NCBI GenBank assembly: GCA_004194705.1
Contig: SADC01000193.1
Location: 186,001-250,000, forward strand
DNA length: 64,000 nt
DNA from: Ditylenchus dipsaci
Lineage: Eukaryota > Nematoda > Chromadorea > Rhabditida > Anguinidae
Direction: 5' to 3'
The position numbers and the translations under genes were made by a program. The stretch's first letter is position 1. Each line of letters begins with the position of its first letter. Below, piece after piece: positions 35,401 through 43,494 of the stretch. A model generated the notes under the pieces. It had not been told where the DNA came from and did not search any database. It was given only the letters and a program-made list of their open reading frames with translations.

Positions 35401-38400
35401 TTTTTTGGCTCAAAATGCTGTTTTTTTGGTGTTGCAGGATCAATCCCACGTAGGGGCACACTATTTTTTCGGCTTTTTTGGGCAGTTTAGAGGTAATTTG
35501 GGTCGCTGATCCCGATTCTGGCGTCAAAAAAGTCTAATTACCGTATATGCTCTATTAATTAGACACCCCCTAAGTTCAAAATCGTGTTTTTGGCATTGTG
35601 TTTTTGACCCACTTTTTGATCACTTCTCTCAGGCAAGTTACCACCCATTTTGTAGCTAGAAAGATGAGCTATCAAATGGTTGGTAACTTGCCTGAGAGAA
35701 GTGATCAAAAAGTGGGTCAAAAACACAATGCCAAAAACACGATTTTGAACTTAGGGGTGTCTAATTAGTAGAGCATATACGGTACCTCTAAACTGGCCAA
35801 ACAAGCCAAAAAAATAGTGTGCCACTACGTGGGATTGAACCTGCAACATTAAAAAAACACCATTTCGGGCCAAAAAACGCGGGCACTTACGCACTGCGCC
35901 ATGGAAGCCACTTTTTCAAACCTAAATGGCTTTAAAGGACCCTGTCTCTTCCTTATCATGGCAATTTCAAAAGTTTGAATACGCGCGGGACCACATAGAT
36001 TTTGTCAATAATGTTTTCAAATTATTTTTTTGTCTACATTTTGGTTTTGAACGTTATGTTCTATTCGATATAACTCACATTTCTAGCAGTGACAGTTGTG
36101 GAGCAGTGCAAGTCGGAGAAGTTGTCCGATCTGGCATTGTCAAGCAACATCGGGCTCGACTAGTTAATGGTTATAAATTTTGAACAAATTTACAAATTTA
36201 TTTTGCAAAGAATAAGCGCAAACAAAAAACAATTCGAAATTATTATTTACAAAATGTGTGTGTTCCCGCGCGCATTCAAACCTTTCGTATTGCCATGACA
36301 AGGAAGAGACAGCGTCCTTTAACCTCCCCCTTTAAGTAAAGACTACCCAAATATATGTCCCAGACCCGGAAAATGTGCGTAAACTATTTATTAGTCACAA
36401 TTTTTGTACGCTGGCCTACCCCCAAGCCTAAGGGCTGAGCCTAAACTCCTTGTTTGAAAGGGTAGTCACAGCGATTTTGAAAAGGTCCGATTTTGGGGGG
36501 GGGCTGGTATTCTATACTAGCGCCAGAAGTTCAATGATTCGGAAAAAGTTTTGAATTCCCGGGGACAAACTCAAAAACCGGTGACCATGCCCCTTTAAAT
36601 GGCCATTGCCGTCCTCGACAACGGTTGTCCCCGGCTAATTCAAAATTTTTTCTTAACCATTGAAATTCTATACGGATTTTTGAACTTGGTTGCTAACTAA
36701 ACTTTACCTAAAATTAAATTCTAGGCTTTGTTTTGTTAGAAACCAAGTTGAAAAATCCGTACAGAAGTTCAATTATTAGAAAAAAAATTTCGAATTGGCG
36801 GGGGACAATTCAAAACGGGTGGCAATGGCCTTTTAAAGGCAGAGGTGGGTAAAGATCAGCTCAGTTCAGAATCTGAACTTCAGATCGATCTGATCTGACA
36901 AAAACCATTGTCAAAATAGCCAAAATTTTGCGGGAATTCAAATTTCATAGTCTGCAAATGACTTGAATCGCTCAGAATCCCACCCTGGAAAAGCCAGAAG
37001 CCCCTGAAAGCTGGTTTTTCGGGGTTGACTAAGGGGGGTGAACTTTTTGCAAAAATTCGATTGCGCTTATCAGATTTTCCGTTTGATCGGCTCAATCGCC
37101 CAGAATCACACTCTCAACCATTCAGAACACCCTAAACCACTTTAGACCACTCCCGACCCGGGATTCTGAGTTATTGAGCCGATCAAACGGAAAATCTGAT
37201 AAGCGCAATTGAATTTTGGCAAAAAGTTTACCCCCCCCCCTTTCAGTGAACCCCCCCCCCCCCCAAAAACCAACTTTCAGGGGCTTCTGGCCTTTCCGGG
37301 GTGGGATTCTGAGCGATCCAAGTCATTTCCAGACTATGAAATTTGAATTCTCGACTGATCTGATCTAGATCAATCTGATCTTTGCCCACCCCTGGTTAAA
37401 GGGGCATGTTCGTCGCCGATGGGAATATTTAAAAAAGCGGGCACCAGTAAAATTCAAACAAGAATTTTAATGTCGCATTTTGGTAAAAGTCAATGTAAAA
37501 TATTGCTCCTAATCGGAATCAAACCGACGACCTACTTTCACTGTGCGCCGCTGATTTACCACCTATGTTTCCGGTACACGGACAATTCGCCTCCCAGGAC
37601 AATTCACCTCCGGGCCGATTCGCCTCTGGGACAATTCGCCTCCCAGGACAATTCGCCTCTGGGACAATTCGCCTCCAATTACATTTTTTATTTCCTGTTC
37701 AGACTTTCCATTCATTCCACGAACAATAAGCTTATTCTTAATTTTTTATTTTTGCAGTTAAGGTAATGTTGTATTTGTATTCCAATTATTTTTTGAACTT
37801 TTCTGTCAATCTATCACCGGATCACCCTAATTTTCTCATGTTGTTGTCGACATTGTTAATTTAGATGGTCCACTTGGATCATGGAGGTCTCCAGCTAGTC
37901 AAAAAATTTTCAGCCACTAAAGTTGCTCAAATTTTAGATATGTTCATTAAAACAGCTAGTTACATAAAATATCTCAGATTTAGGTGGTTTAGATAAACTG
38001 ACAAACATTTGACCAAGTGGACACTCATATGAACCAAGTAGATACCCACGTCGTGTGTTTGGTGTTGCATCTCTTTTTAAATTGAATTTTATACCACGTA
38101 TTCACTGGAAACCTGTATAAAATGGACAATTGCTCCCTGTTCATAAAAACATTCTTACGCTGCTCAGATAATAGAGACAACAGTTATTTGACTTCAAAAT
38201 TTATCGGGCTATAACCAACTTCATCTGCCTTTCTTTTGATCCAAGTGGACGACCACGTGGTTTAGTTAGTGCATGGATTATCCATGAGAACTAAAGTTGG
38301 ATCATAGAAAAACATTTTAAATTTTAAAAGTTCTTTACAAGACGAAAATATTGCTGTCCGGACACCACCACACTACCTGAGTACAACAAAATAAAGTGGC

Positions 38401-40040
38401 CGTCAACTTGGTGAAAATTTTTTTTACGTTTTTCATATTCCGAAACCTGTTTTCTGGACCAATTTGGGCATGCTGAAGATGGTTCGATAATAATAAAATA
38501 AGGTTTTGTATGGCATTTCTTGAGTATTGGGAAATAATTGAATTTGCCAAAACCAGAAAATAGCTTACAAAACGGCATTTCACCACTATCAAACCATCTT
38601 CAGCATTCCCGAGTTAGTCCAGAAAATAGGTTTTGGAACCCAAAAAAGTAAAAAAAATTTACTCCAAGTGGACGACCACTTGGTTTGGTCGCCTCAGACT
38701 ACAAAATTTTTCAAAATATACGAATTTGAAAAGTGTGGACCATTTCGTGTGTGGACCAATTCGGTATGGATCAGTTAGGTGTGGATCGATTCGCTTAACG
38801 CCCGTAAATGAATATACACCTGGACGAGGGATACCTACCTCTAATTGTGGGGATCGGTTGAGTGAACTCAAAATTTTGATATTATCAAACCTGATTCACC
38901 ACACAATTTTACATTTGGTAGCATGGTTGGTTTTCGATTTAATTTTTTTATTAATTTTTCAGGCCATGCACGTGAACATACACCTGACCAGAAGGTACCT
39001 ACCCTGGGTTTTGGGGTTCGGATGGGGGAAATCGCAGTTTTGGTCCTATCAAACAGGATTTACCACACAATTTTACGTCGAAAATAAGAGTTTGAATGTG
39101 GTATATTGACTGTGACTTTTCAAAGATCACTTCTACCACTTTTTTGTACCGGAGGCGAATTGTCCTGGAGGCGAATCGTCCCGAAAGACGAATCGGTCCG
39201 GAGGCGAATTGTCGCGGACCCTGTGTTTTCATAACTAACACTAACTATGTTACTAACTATGTTAGCGTTAGGCTAACACTAACCTAACTCTAACATTTTA
39301 AGCTAATCTTACACTAACACATATATGTTAGAGTTAATGTAAGGTTAGTTTAAAAATCACTGTTAGTGTTAGTGTAAGGTTAGGTGTTGGCCTAACGTTA
39401 GGTTAGTGTTAGGAGTTAGTGTTTTTTTTGTGAAAACACTGTTTACCACTGAGCCACCCATACCGTTATTAATCTGAAGTGTCTTTCATTACTTTTAGTC
39501 GGAATAGTACTCAACAAATTTGCAATTCAAAATAATTTTTTTAATTGACCTGGCCCCCGCCTTTCAAAATATTCCCATCGGCGGCGAGCATGCCATTCAA
39601 GAGATTTTTGAATGAGCAACATTTTCGATAATTTTATGGAATATGTTTAGGTGGGTCGAAAAACAATGCGAACTCACAATAGCGCTTCAAATAGTGGCTT
39701 TCTATCATCAAGTTGAACAGTGTGTAAATCTCATCGAAGAATTTGTCTACCAGCCGTAAATGACGAGCACGTGGGTAGCACAGCAGGATAAACTATACAA
39801 AAAGCATGTTATTTAATAAAAAAATCAGTAAAAGCCTTTTTAAAAATGATTGTTGACCTTAAAAATACTCCTAAGTCCAGGCTTCAATGAAGTTACCAAA
39901 CTCTCTTGAGCCAAAATATCAAAAATAGAGGGCAATTGACTGCTATTCACATCAGATGAGGATTGTGTGGCGGCGCCTGTGTGGACAGCACGAAAAGCGG
40001 CAGCTGAGGCAGCTCCATTTTGACTATTGGTAGGGATCAT
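20411..40040 (-). CDS. PEX12: PEX12, peroxisomal RING-type import protein (8 exons)
   Basis: Peroxin-12 is a peroxisomal membrane E3-ligase subunit acting with PEX2 and PEX10 on the receptor PEX5. Exons (minus strand): 40040-39858, 39792-39678, 24917-24811, 21291-21220, 21162-20951, 20904-20691, 20658-20514, 20480-20411; phases match at every junction except 5/6. Motifs appear in family order: SIFDILAQESLVTSLKP, KFFDEIYTLFNL, GSFSENFYGMKRV, VLLPYLSEKLDK, AGVRLERLTPDDIQAFE, QFLEYFY, then the RING region CPLCYRLRENDT, SGYVFCYGC. Exon lengths sum to 1118 bases; one more base, missing in exon 6 before the QFLEYFY segment, gives 373 codons, close to the usual length of about 360 residues. Introns 6 and 7 are only 32 and 33 bp, while introns 2 and 3 are 14,760 and 3,519 bp, filled with transposons. 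The last exon is divergent (lacks the usual CP pair) and could begin six bases later. An intact gene with one sequencing dropout is likelier than a pseudogene. Confidence 0.92.
21707..22409. mobile_element. hAT-like MITE, 8-bp duplication GTTAAAAC
   Basis: Ends TAGAGACAGAAA and its inverse, flanked on both sides by GTTAAAAC (21699-21706, 22410-22417), the 8-bp target duplication expected for hAT. CAAGATCTTGGCCAAGAT words are reiterated inside both ends (21725-21840, 22280-22395). It carries a smaller element at 21845-22027. Confidence 0.75.
21845..22027. mobile_element. pogo-like MITE nested in the hAT-like MITE
   Basis: CAGGCAACTGTCGATTTAAC at the left and AAATCGACAGTTGACTG at the right are inverted. 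The interior has CCCTTGGGGACCG, as in the other pogo-like elements. Flanked by TA on the left and TT on the right. Confidence 0.6.
22028..23021. other. Remainder of the intron 3 element interior
   Basis: Holds the right half of the hAT-like MITE (to 22409), unassigned sequence, and a GGCCGAACGTCCCTTTT word repeated near 22725-22810. No gene seen. Confidence 0.4.
23257..23441. mobile_element. pogo/Tigger-like MITE
   Basis: CAGTCAACTCCCGATTTAGT and its inverse, flanked by TA on both sides. The terminal word GTGTACACTAAATCG is repeated inward about five times, and CCCTGGGGACCGG follows the left end. Non-coding. Confidence 0.75.
23484..23651. mobile_element. pogo/Tigger-like MITE, second type
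   Basis: The left end TAGTCGAACATCAATAACCC and the right end GGGTTATCGAGGTTTGACTG are imperfect inverted repeats with TA flanks. CCCGGC words recur inside. The left end has lost the canonical CAG. Confidence 0.6.
23781..24039. mobile_element. TA-flanked CCGTATTTAC MITE
   Basis: CCGTATTTACTGTATTAAC and its inverse, with TA on both sides. It is inserted within a run of GGACTATTTTAGGAC words (23694-23775 and 24040-24080), another inverted word array. Confidence 0.7.
24085..24237. mobile_element. hAT-like element with GGAACCGG words
   Basis: Repeats of GTGAAAACCGGAACCGGAAT end in GGCCAACTCTA, a TAGAGTTGG-type terminus. The other end is not clear. The same words appear at 63892-64000. Confidence 0.45.
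24308..24545. repeat. GAAAATGAAAAT repeat, inverted on itself
   Basis: Runs of AATGAAAATGAAAATG alternate with the inverse TTTTCATTTTCATTTT, forming several possible hairpins. Low complexity; no coding value. Confidence 0.75.
25440..27807. mobile_element. TA-flanked CCGTATTCCC element, long form
   Basis: TACCGTATTCCCTCTAATA and its inverse TTAAAAGAAATACGGTA at the right. GGGGCTTATATTAGAGG words are repeated inside each end (25445-25530, 27700-27800). Contains an inverted pair with GCAGTATATGTCATAGCTC at 25800 and 27030, shared with 41376-42385. Confidence 0.7.
26099..26293. mobile_element. hAT-like MITE, 8-bp duplication GTTTTCAC
   Basis: TAGGGTTGG and its inverse CCAACCCTA, flanked by identical GTTTTCAC at 26091-26098 and 26294-26301. 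The interior is tandem GGTAATTACCCG words. The uninterrupted target survives in the related copy near 41510 (CCAGTTTTCACCATTATACC), which confirms the boundaries. Confidence 0.88.
27828..28825. mobile_element. Element bounded by CGTTTCGTCG arrays
   Basis: TTCGTCGTAAGCCGTTTCG words at 27828-27945 and the mirrored ACGACGAAACGGCTTACGAC words at 28727-28825. Between them lies a palindrome of the GGTCGTCCACTTGG family (28075-28405) and an AGCGTATGTTAAAATGG stretch. Confidence 0.6.
28905..29135. repeat. GC-rich hairpin repeat
   Basis: AAGCCCCTGCGCCCC and GGGGCGCAGGGGCTTGG pair in a strong stem, flanked by CTTACGTTAGACATAA-like and ATGCATACCAGAG sequences. Same family as 4310, 26452, 41960, 48140 and 49690. 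Confidence 0.65.
30522..30683. mobile_element. pogo/Tigger-like MITE
   Basis: CAGTCGAGTCTCGATTTAAC and its near-perfect inverse, with TA flanks. The word CGATTTAACGATCAC occurs four times inward from the left, and GGTCGGTCCCAGGGTG occurs near the right end. Confidence 0.85.
30684..31264. other. Unassigned intronic stretch
   Basis: No gene. Contains two occurrences of GGATATCCACCT(A/G)GATGG-like sequence and GTCCCCAATTATTTGGTCCC words at 30790-30830. Confidence 0.35.
31265..31550. repeat. GGTCGTCCACTTGG palindrome
   Basis: CCAAGTGGTCGTCCACTTGG starts the left arm and the mirror CCAAGTGAACGACCACTTGG ends the right, both with TTTACGTTTTTGGG inside. Related palindromes lie at 28075-28405, 38233-38690 and 52100-52446. 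Confidence 0.65.
31955..32136. mobile_element. pogo/Tigger-like MITE
   Basis: CAGTCGAACTCCGATATAAG and its inverse, with TA flanks. GGTGGCCTTATATCGG is reiterated at both ends, and CCCTGGGGACCGGCC follows the left end. Confidence 0.85.
32286..32480. mobile_element. AAGGACCATGCTC palindromic MITE
   Basis: AAGGACCATGCTCTTTGCGC and its inverse; the arms also share TTTGAATTGGCGGGGGACAC. Belongs to the TTAAAGGACC group seen at 6413, 8930, 35934 and 58075. Confidence 0.7.
32489..32556 (+). repeat. tRNA-like module (A box and B box)
   Basis: TGGCTCAGTGG at 32495-32505 and GGTTCGACTCC at 32539-32549 with tRNA-like spacing. It lies in the arm of a GGCGACGAACATGCCCC element (to 32670) and resembles the inverse copy at 37497-37566. 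Confidence 0.5.
32671..35331 (+). mobile_element. Mutator-like (MULE) transposon with 9-bp duplication
   Basis: CGGACACGGACAAAATTTGC at the left pairs with the inverse of CACATTTTGTCACGTACCG at the right. Both ends are flanked by CCTTTAAAG (32662-32670 and 35332-35340), the 9-bp duplication typical of Mutator. Just inside each end is an array of CTCGCGCCAAAATTTG words (32690-32765 and, inverted, 35155-35322). It carries its own transposase and sits in PEX12 intron 2. CCTTTAAAG is common at element ends here, so the duplication alone is weaker evidence than the inverted ends. Confidence 0.8.
33100..34828 (+). pseudogene. FLYWCH-MULE transposase, decayed
   Basis: Transposase of the surrounding element. 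33138-33330 encodes a FLYWCH zinc finger (EYNGFLFNKH, HYWQCEKNL, CKARLHTYVEG, GHNH) with an in-frame TAG at 33295. The linker follows at 33455-33643. The MULE catalytic region lies at 33770-34060: YLDGTF carries the first acidic residue, then VYAIL, FPIVYALLKNKNQATHGSLF. The C-terminal part at 34470-34700 includes CYERTIRGEDKTNNFAEAAH and HHPTMGPFVGEMKK. GT/AG introns of about 40-55 bases seem to separate several parts. One stop and at least one frame change make it probably inactive, unless they are sequence errors as in the host genes. Confidence 0.8.
35372..35452 (+). repeat. tRNA-like module, left arm
   Basis: CCATGGCGCAGTGCGTAACT fits an A box and GGATCAATCCC (35438-35448) a B box. The insert between them is long for a tRNA, so this is a tRNA-derived relic. 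Confidence 0.45.
35541..35782. mobile_element. TA-flanked CCGTATATGC MITE at a palindrome centre
   Basis: CCGTATATGCTCTATTAATT and its inverse, with TA flanks; nearly perfect arms of about 115 bases. It sits at the symmetry centre of the surrounding palindrome. Confidence 0.8.
35815..35912 (-). repeat. tRNA-like module, right arm
   Basis: Inverse copy of the module at 35372-35452, with GGGATTGAACCTGC (B-box complement) and GCACTGCGCCATGG (A-box complement). Confidence 0.45.
35934..36321. mobile_element. TTAAAGGACC element
   Basis: AAAGGACCCTGTCTCTTCC and the inverse GGAAGAGACAGCGTCCTTT. Both arms then share TTGAATACGCGCGGGAC-like sequence. No transposase. Confidence 0.7.
36594..36838. mobile_element. 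Palindromic MITE, GGCCATTGCC ends
   Basis: TTTAAATGGCCATTGCC and its inverse GGCAATGGCCTTTTAAA. The arms share CCCCGGCTAATTC/GAATTGGCGGGG and the inner AACTTGG/CCAAGTT pair. Confidence 0.65.
36840..37394. mobile_element. hAT-like MITE, 8-bp near-duplication
   Basis: CAGAGGTGGGTAAAGATCAG and the inverse CTGATCTTTGCCCACCCCTG. Flanks TTTAAAGG and GTTAAAGG agree in seven of eight bases. The interior is a palindrome with GATCTGATC words outside and GGGATTCTGAG/CTCAGAATCCC arms inside. Confidence 0.75.
37497..37566 (-). repeat. tRNA-like module, minus strand
   Basis: Read in reverse: GGTGGTAAATCAGCGGCGC near the A-box position and GGTTTGATTCCGATT at the B-box position. Counterpart of 32489-32556. 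Confidence 0.4.
37572..39228. mobile_element. Element with GACAATTCGCCTCC arrays
   Basis: GGACAATTCGCCTCCCAG words at 37575-37675 and mirrored GGAGGCGAATTGTCC words at 39152-39222, starting from ACACGGACAATTCGCC at the edge. A GGTCGTCCACTTGG palindrome (38233-38690) and an ACGTGGATAGGTACC-type inverted pair lie inside. Confidence 0.7.
39236..39430. repeat. GTTAGTGTAAGG word array, inverted
   Basis: TAACACTAACCTAACTC words on the left and TTAGTGTTAGTGTAAGG words on the right form a palindrome-like array ending in GTGTTTTTTTTGTGAAAACA. A short version is at 41608-41655. Confidence 0.65.
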
Positions 40041-40540
40041 GGTTGGTCACTCTTGTTGTAGCTGCATCAACCCACTCAAAGATTATTTTTTTTTTAAAAA
40101 TTGTGCGAATCAGAGTTTCACTGCGAACTATCTTAATTTTGCGGAAAATTTTTGTTTGATTTTTCTGTTAGATTTTCTAAACTTTTTTAAAAGTGATAGA
40201 CTATAACTTCTTTTTTTTCGAAAGCAATGTTCTCCAATATTTATATTTCTTATTTAGCCAGCTGACATCTCACTGAAAACTAGAATCTTAGGGCTACATG
40301 CTATTGCATAAAAAATTACGAAACCATCAAGTTTTAAAAATTTGACGAGAGTTGCAAGTATTTTTTTTTGGGTATTTTTAATTTTATACAAACTGTATAT
40401 GGTTCACGGGAACTAAAAAAAATGTCTGGCTGCAGCTTTAGTCTAATGATCTTAAAATTGGTTCAAGCCTTATTTCTAAAGGGTAATATTTTTCTGTGCA
40501 GCACTTTTAAATTCTTTTTGCACCACTTTCACTCTTTTAT
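40041..40540. other. 5' flank of PEX12
   Basis: Likely holds the PEX12 promoter and 5' untranslated region. AT-rich, with no clear core element. A 92-codon plus-strand frame (40368-40646) mostly overlaps the next palindrome arm and is probably chance. Confidence 0.35.
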
Positions 40541-40945
40541 TGACACGGAAGGATTAGTCCAAATTTTGTGTTTTTCAAATGTTTTTAGAGCCATATTTTG
40601 TCTACAACTCGGTGTTGCAATATCAGATGAACTTGTGCAGAATTAAAAGTTGCATCAGCATAATCAATATCAGAATTTCTAAATTGTTTCAAAAAACGCC
40701 CTAAAAATAACAACGGAAAACGGAAAAAACCCACGAAAAAAGGTTGATTAGTCTCCTATTGAATTTCGATTTTTAGGGCATTTTTTGAAGGAATTCAGAA
40801 ATTCTGATATTGATGATGCTAATCCAACTCTTAGTTCTGCACGGAGAAATTTAGTTCTGCCACATCGAGTTGTCGACATAATATGGCTCTGAAACCAAAT
40901 TTAGAAAATTACAAAGCTTGGATAAATCCTTTGGTGTCGAGACCA
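40541..40945. mobile_element. Palindromic MITE
   Basis: Arms of about 190 bases mirror each other around 40745, sharing GACACGGAAGGATT, GAGCCATATT, GTGCAGAA and CAGAATTTCT with their inverses. Arms are more diverged than in the other palindromes. Confidence 0.65.
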
Positions 40946-40972
40946 TCTCCTTAACAGCTTTCACCCCTTTAA

Positions 40973-41207
40973 AGGGGTATGCCCGTGCGTTTCAAGAAGG
41001 TAAGGCGGGGAGCAGCAAATTTTTTTGGATCGTTCCAATTTTCACTCATTTTGCGTCAAAACTAATATTTATAACCTTATACTAGTTTTAAAAACTAGGC
41101 AGAAAACTTAAAAAATCTGAATGCGTATGCATGTAAAACTTGATAGAGAAAGAAAAAAGTGCTAGTCCCCGCCTTTTCTCCGTGTCGGGCACGGGCATGC
41201 CCCTTAA
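40973..41207. mobile_element. AAAGGGGCATGCCCGTG MITE
   Basis: AAAGGGGTATGCCCGTGCG and the inverse GGGCACGGGCATGCCCCTT. Inside both ends is GGCGGGGA/TCCCCGCC. Non-coding. Confidence 0.65.
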
Positions 41208-41375
41208 GAAGAAAATTCAAGAAAATTGAAAAAAAATAAGGAAAATTTTAAGGAAATTTTAAAACACTTTTCAAAAATTAGAAAAAAAACAATGATGGTA
41301 CAAGGATTGTGACAAAGTCGGCGCCTTTTCTAAAATCTCGGCGCCGGCGCCGGGCGTCGAGCTTGTAAAAGATCG

Positions 41376-42385
41376 GGGCTAAACTGCAGTATATGTCATA
41401 GCTCAGAAATGGCCAGAAACATCTTTTTTCAAAGTTTTAGCACCTGAAACGTGCTTAAAACAGGTTTTAGGGCGCGGACAGATATTTCCGACGAAAAACT
41501 TTTTCGACCAGTTTTCACCATTATACCCACCCCATTGTACATATACAAGATAATTATGCCACTCTTATCATATCGGCACTCATGTACCTGTCCCCCTGCC
41601 CCTTTTAAGCTAATCTTACACTAACACTAATATGTTAGAGTTAGTGTAAGGTTACCAAAAAAAGGGTACCTAAATGTGCTTAAAACCCCCCAAAAGATGC
41701 AATTTGAACATACCGTATTTCCTCTAAAATAGCCCTCCTTCCAAAATAGCCCCCCTCTACTTTGAGGGTCTGTATCTCGGAGCAGAGTAAATATTTTGCA
41801 AAGCTGTTTGATACGTTTTCTTAACTCCCACGAGCTCTACCGATTCCACTTTTTAGATTCTTAATTTTCACCCAAAAATCTCGAAATCGAATTCAAATTT
41901 TTCTGAAAATTGGAGGTTTGAATAAAATAGCCCCGGGGCTATTTTAGAGGAAATACGGTAGTTTTGTTAACTGGGTCCTAACGCATAAAGAAACTCTGGT
42001 ATGCATACATTTTTATGCATCCAGAGTATCTTTCGAGTTATTTGTGTCTAAGGTATGTGGGTGTGCGCATCTCAACCAAAAGCCACCAAGCCCCCTGCAG
42101 GGGCGCAGGGTGCTTGGTGGCTTAGAAATGCGCGCACTCACTTACCTTAGACATAATTCCGAGATAGACTCTTGATTGGAAATGCAGATAGAGACTCTTT
42201 TTGCCTGGCTCCAGTGACCAAAACAAAGTAGAATTCGAAAAAAATTCTAAAAAGAACTGGTCGGAAATATCCGTCCGCGCCTTAAAAACCTGTTTTAAGC
42301 ACGTTTCAGGTGCTAAAACTTCGAAAAGAGATGTTTCTGGCCATTTCTGAGCTATGACATATACTGCAGTCCTGCCAAGATCGGC
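41376..42385. mobile_element. CTGCAGTATATGTCATAGC element
   Basis: Mirror arms of about 130 bases (CTGCAGTATATGTCATAGCT and inverse). The same arms bound the interior of 25440-27807. Interior: a GTTAG word pair, a CCGTATTTCC MITE and a GC-rich hairpin repeat. Confidence 0.7.
41713..41958. mobile_element. TA-flanked CCGTATTTCC MITE with known empty site
   Basis: CCGTATTTCCTCTAAAATAG and its inverse, with TA at 41711-41712 and 41959-41960. The related copy near 26440 reads straight through as TTTGAACATAGTTTTGTTG, the unoccupied target with a single TA. Confidence 0.9.
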
Positions 42386-42389
42386 GCTT

Positions 42390-43490
42390 GCACCGACCTT
42401 TAGCCCCCGTCGTCCGTGCAAGTATGTTTCCAGCATTAATAATCTGATCTGAATAAACATCTTAGTAGGAAATAGGAAAGTGGTGCAAAATAGAATAAAA
42501 GTGGTGCACTAAAAAAAGTGGTGCAAAAAAGAGTGAAAGTGGTAAAAAAGAATTCAAAAAGGGTGCACAAAAACTACCATGCATTTCTAAACTCGTGCAT
42601 GACTCCATGAAAAAGGTATACCGAAAAATATTTTTTTATTGATACAGAAATATATTTACAAAAAAACAGATAATTGATGCAAAATACTGAGCGAGACACA
42701 AAAATGGATGAAATTATGCCAAATAAATATTTAAAAGCGCCGTGAAGTACCGGTGATGTTTTTTCTTTTTCTTATTGCAAACCCGACATCACCTATTACC
42801 ATTGACACTTATTGATTGAGCACACTTCTTTTATCAAGTCGCAGAGAAAGAAGAAAAGGAGAATTAAGAATAAATAATCAATACATGAATACAATACAAC
42901 TACCAAACATCCAAATAGTAATACCATTACGAAGAAAAAACAAGGAAGGCTGCAAAATATGGTGTGCAGATCTTTTTAAGAGCTAGTATTTTTGTGCACT
43001 AATTATATAAAAAAAGTCAGGGTTTTTTTCAAGTTGCAGGTTTTTATGTCTTTTTCACATTTTTTGTGTTTTTTTGTTCAAAAAACTTGTCAAAATTCTA
43101 AAGTCCAGTCTCGATAACGTTTTTGTCACAATCTTGCAGATTTTTGCTATTTACCCATGGTGTTAAAAGTTTTTAATGGTGTTAAAAAAACGTGCTTCCA
43201 GCAAAAAGGGTTAAGACCAGCACCTCTCCATAAATCAGCATCTGGTTTTAAAAGTAAGGTCCGTCTGACGTAAAGCGAGTGTACTAATGACAAAACTGCA
43301 AGATGGAAAAACGTCTGCTGAAGTTTTAATCCTTGCAATTTTTTTAGCTTTGCAAACAAATCCTAACTGGTGAAAATTTAAAAAAAAAAGTCGAAAAGTG
43401 GACCAAGCAAAGAAGCCAACTTGTGGGGTGTTGTTATGGCAAGACTTGAGCAATTAAATTTTAGATCATATGATTATATAATGCGATTTA
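42390..43490. other. Unassigned stretch
   Basis: GTGGTGCAAAA(A)-type words at 42478-42570 look like one side of an array. The rest is AT-rich without recognisable genes. Confidence 0.35.
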
Positions 43491-43494
43491 AGAA

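Larger units (their letters stand above)
35345..35935. mobile_element. Palindromic element with tRNA-like module in each arm
   Basis: Arms from CCATTTAGGTTTGAAAAAGT and its inverse mirror each other for about 190 bases per side. Each arm holds a tRNA-like module and GTGTGCC/GGCACAC. The centre is occupied by the element at 35541-35782. Confidence 0.75.
29437..36597. mobile_element. TTAAAGGGGCATG element split by nested insertions
   Basis: GGGGCATGGTCACCGGTT at 29440 and its inverse AACCGGTGACCATGCCCC at 36575 are the two ends of one element. Both are followed inward by AATTC-rich sequence and GCGCTACC/GCGCCAG. The 7 kb between is successive insertions, including a Mutator-like transposon. 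Confidence 0.5.
37397..39600. mobile_element. TTAAAGGGGCATGTTCG element with tRNA-like arms
   Basis: GGGGCATGTTCGTCGCCGAT at the left and the inverse CATCGGCGGCGAGCATGCC near 39575. Both arms contain a tRNA-like module (37497-37566 and about 39440-39510). A second element (37572-39228) is inserted within. Confidence 0.6.
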
